A DNA stretch of 64,000 bases, from NCBI GenBank assembly GCA_013400975.1, contig WBMZ01004770.1:434001-498000 (forward strand), written 5' to 3'. How positions within the stretch are numbered: position 1 is the stretch's first letter; each line of letters begins with the position of its first letter. Shown in pieces: positions 61,881 through 64,000 of this stretch. The notes beneath the pieces are model-generated. The model was not told the DNA's origin, searched no databases, and worked only from the letters and a program-made list of their open reading frames with translations. Source of the stretch: Atrichornis clamosus (lineage: Eukaryota > Chordata > Aves > Passeriformes > Menuridae). A program made the translations under genes and the position numbers.

Positions 61881-64000
61881 ATTAATTGTGGGTGTTAAAT
61901 GAAAGATATAATAAGTGATGAAGGTACCACTCAGTACCTGGATGAAACATTTTCTGAAGTTAACTCCAAATGGGGAGTTCCCAGTAGGACACTTGTATAA
62001 ACAAATAAAATTTCAGCTTGGCACTGACCATTGTGTGTTCTTGAAAAAAATGTATAGAAGTGCCCACTGATTATTGTTCTCCTTGATTTTGGTCTTCCAG
62101 CCCTGTATTTTGGCTCACTTCATTAGTCTGGAATAATTGGACTGGGAGAGCAGCATTCAGACCTCAGTTCAATATGCAAGGCAAATAAAATATGCAATTA
62201 TCTGATACAGAGTCACAGAGTTGCATCAAATGGAAACAAATGGTGCCAAATCAAGACCACATGTTTTTAAGAGGATTATGAATTTAAGTGATATGCAGCT
62301 AAATGTCATCTATTTGCAAATAATTGAGGAATTTGAAAAAAATCCTTTTGAAGATTTTTGTGAATATAGAAATTGTAAATACAATTGCCAGGATTTTTCT
62401 GAGGTCAGCATCCAGAAGTCTGAAATTCAGACAGGAATTACTCTGTTTCTGATAATCCTTTCTGAATGGGACTCCTGATTGCCCTTCAATGGAGTCTGAT
62501 CATTTCCCCATGGAACACTGGACATCTGAACCAATGATTTCAAGCAGTAATTGACCACATGATTTTTCAGAAAAACCTTTAAATTATTTTATAAATCATA
62601 TTCAAATGAACCATTCTTTATTTAAAATCTGAAACATCTCAGAGTTGCTGTCTGCTTGGTTTTTTTAAAAGTTTTTTTAATAATGCATTTAGGCATTTCA
62701 CGCCCTGTGTCTGCAGTGGCTTGACAAAAGACCTTTATATTTTCCCTTATTTAGATACTGAACAGAGCTCTTCACCTGACGCCTGTCACCGAGGTCTACA
62801 TGTGGTTGCTAAGCCTCCACTATCACATGGAAGGGTGGAGACAGGGCAGCAGTTTTCTCTGGAAAAGAGACAGATGATCATGCCAAGTCGCAGAGCAGTA
62901 CTGGCAACGACTTTCCTGGGAAGAGATTGAGACACCCTTTGATGGGAGCCAACATCCATTTTGAGATGAAAAACGTTCATCCCACTGTCTAACTCCAGAG
63001 TCTCTTCTCCAGCAGATGTTTCGCTGGGAAAACACCCACTGCTGTGGCTGAGGCCAGTGGAGCTCCTGAGGCTTCCTCAACCAGCAGTACCGACCCTGCC
63101 TGTGCTCATCCTCTCTTTTCATTGCCTTTTTGCCTGCACAGAATACTGTGAACAGCCAACTGGCTACAGTTAAACTCAAGAATGTGAGTAAAACAGGTTT
63201 CCCCTGGCTGCTGTCTTATTTGTAGAGACTTTATGGTGGTATCTTGTCTTGCTTGTATCAATCTGGTCATCATCTTCTATTGTCTGGCAGTTTGGGGCTC
63301 AGGGAGTCCCACCTGCAGGCAGCAGGGGTCTGATAGAGCTCACATCTCCCCAGGCTGGTGTGGGGGGTTCTCAGGGAGCCTGCTGTCAGTACGTGCTCTG
63401 CTGGTTCAGGCAAAATGAGCTCTGCATGCACAAACAATATAATTTTGGCTAAATTCAAGCCCAAAGGAATCACTATCTTGTGCTTTTCTTTCACACGTGT
63501 ATTTTTAGACTAGCTATAGTTTGGATACTGACTTGCATAAATCCCGCTCTCTGCATGGTTTGGGTTTTGGTGCTGGGACTGGGTTGTGTGAATCTGTCTA
63601 TTCAGTTAACCCAGAGTAACAGCTGCATTCAGACAGCTCTGCTATGGAGACCTGGGACACAGGTCCCAAGACAATCCCAAGACAAAGCAATTCCCAAGTC
63701 ATCTACAATCTCATTGACAGATGCAAACAAATAAATACCCAATTTTAAAATTTTTTAAAAAACACTGCAGAAAACACTGAAGATTTTTACAGCTAAGTTT
63801 TTAAAACACATTTTAAGAGTGCGAAAGGATGAGAGAGCATTTTCAAATACACACTTCAAAATAGACATTAAAGATTGCCAGAAATTTTTGGAAATTGAGG
63901 AGATAGCAGTATCTCCCACTTGGATAACCAAGAAGAAAACAAGTGCTTTGAGCTCTGGAAAGTCCGTGGAGCACAGGGATGGGATCAGAAGGCAGAGGTG

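Larger units (their letters stand above)
58320..64000. other. Noncoding AT-rich stretch, no supported gene
   Basis: Apart from the minisatellite, the candidate exon, the TGA repeat and the 61.8 kb block, no gene or repeat family is seen. An 85-codon frame at 62221-62478 in AT-rich DNA has a balanced composition but no recognisable domain and no splice context. Overlapping frames on both strands at 62720-63420 reflect a locally GC-richer sequence. A small direct repeat (CCCAAGACAA, twice) lies near 63666-63686. Confidence 0.6.

Noticed and set aside
62221..62478. 85-codon frame with many charged residues
   Set aside because: Frames of this length are expected several times in 64 kb of such DNA; nothing else supports a gene.
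1..64000. CRISPR arrays, bacterial operons, phage or plasmid features, rRNA or tRNA genes
   Set aside because: No regularly spaced repeats, no coding-dense layout, and no cloverleaf or rRNA sequence recognised. The window is vertebrate noncoding DNA.

Overview
This is vertebrate nuclear DNA, most likely from a bird or another sauropsid. It is AT-rich and CpG-poor. It has no prokaryotic gene layout, and it shows none of the young interspersed repeats (Alu, L1, B1/B2) that would crowd 64 kb of a mammal. The only interspersed repeats I can recognise are very old and decayed: three antisense copies of a MIR-type amniote CORE-SINE, and several fragments of the palindromic repeats (motifs like GGGCCAAATTCTG and GCCTGGATCCTCA) known from bird, turtle and crocodile DNA. 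That mix, with so little repeat overall, fits an avian genome best. The species and chromosome cannot be told.

No protein-coding gene, tRNA, rRNA, recognisable miRNA, intact transposon, endogenous virus or CRISPR array can be supported. Open frames are short (the longest is about 210 codons). Their lengths fall off smoothly, as chance predicts, and none has a recognisable domain or a convincing exon chain. The window is best read as an intergenic stretch, or as the inside of one very long intron.

Layout: 1-300 holds a CpG-bearing MIR copy. 300-15700 is ordinary AT-rich DNA with a conserved-looking block near 11.5-12.1 kb. 15.7-18.7 kb is richer in GC. 21.8-26.6 kb is a cluster of ancient repeats. 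26.6-33.2 kb is quiet apart from a possible regulatory block near 32.3 kb. 33.2-34.1 kb has another conserved-looking block and an ancient palindromic repeat. 36-54 kb is mostly featureless, with microsatellites and local GC-rich stretches at 38.2 and 48.3 kb. 54.6-55.0 kb combines a dense CpG cluster with a MIR copy. 58.06-58.32 kb is a short CpG-bearing block packed with inverted repeats. 59.5-59.7 kb has a textbook splice acceptor followed by an open candidate exon.

The best leads are noncoding: the palindrome-dense block at 58.06-58.32 kb, the CpG cluster plus MIR at 54.6-55.0 kb, the CpG-retaining MIR at the left edge, and the candidate exon at 59543. All regulatory readings are inference from motifs and CpG retention. 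Cross-species alignment, which cannot be done here, would settle them. I did not find a new multi-gene system.
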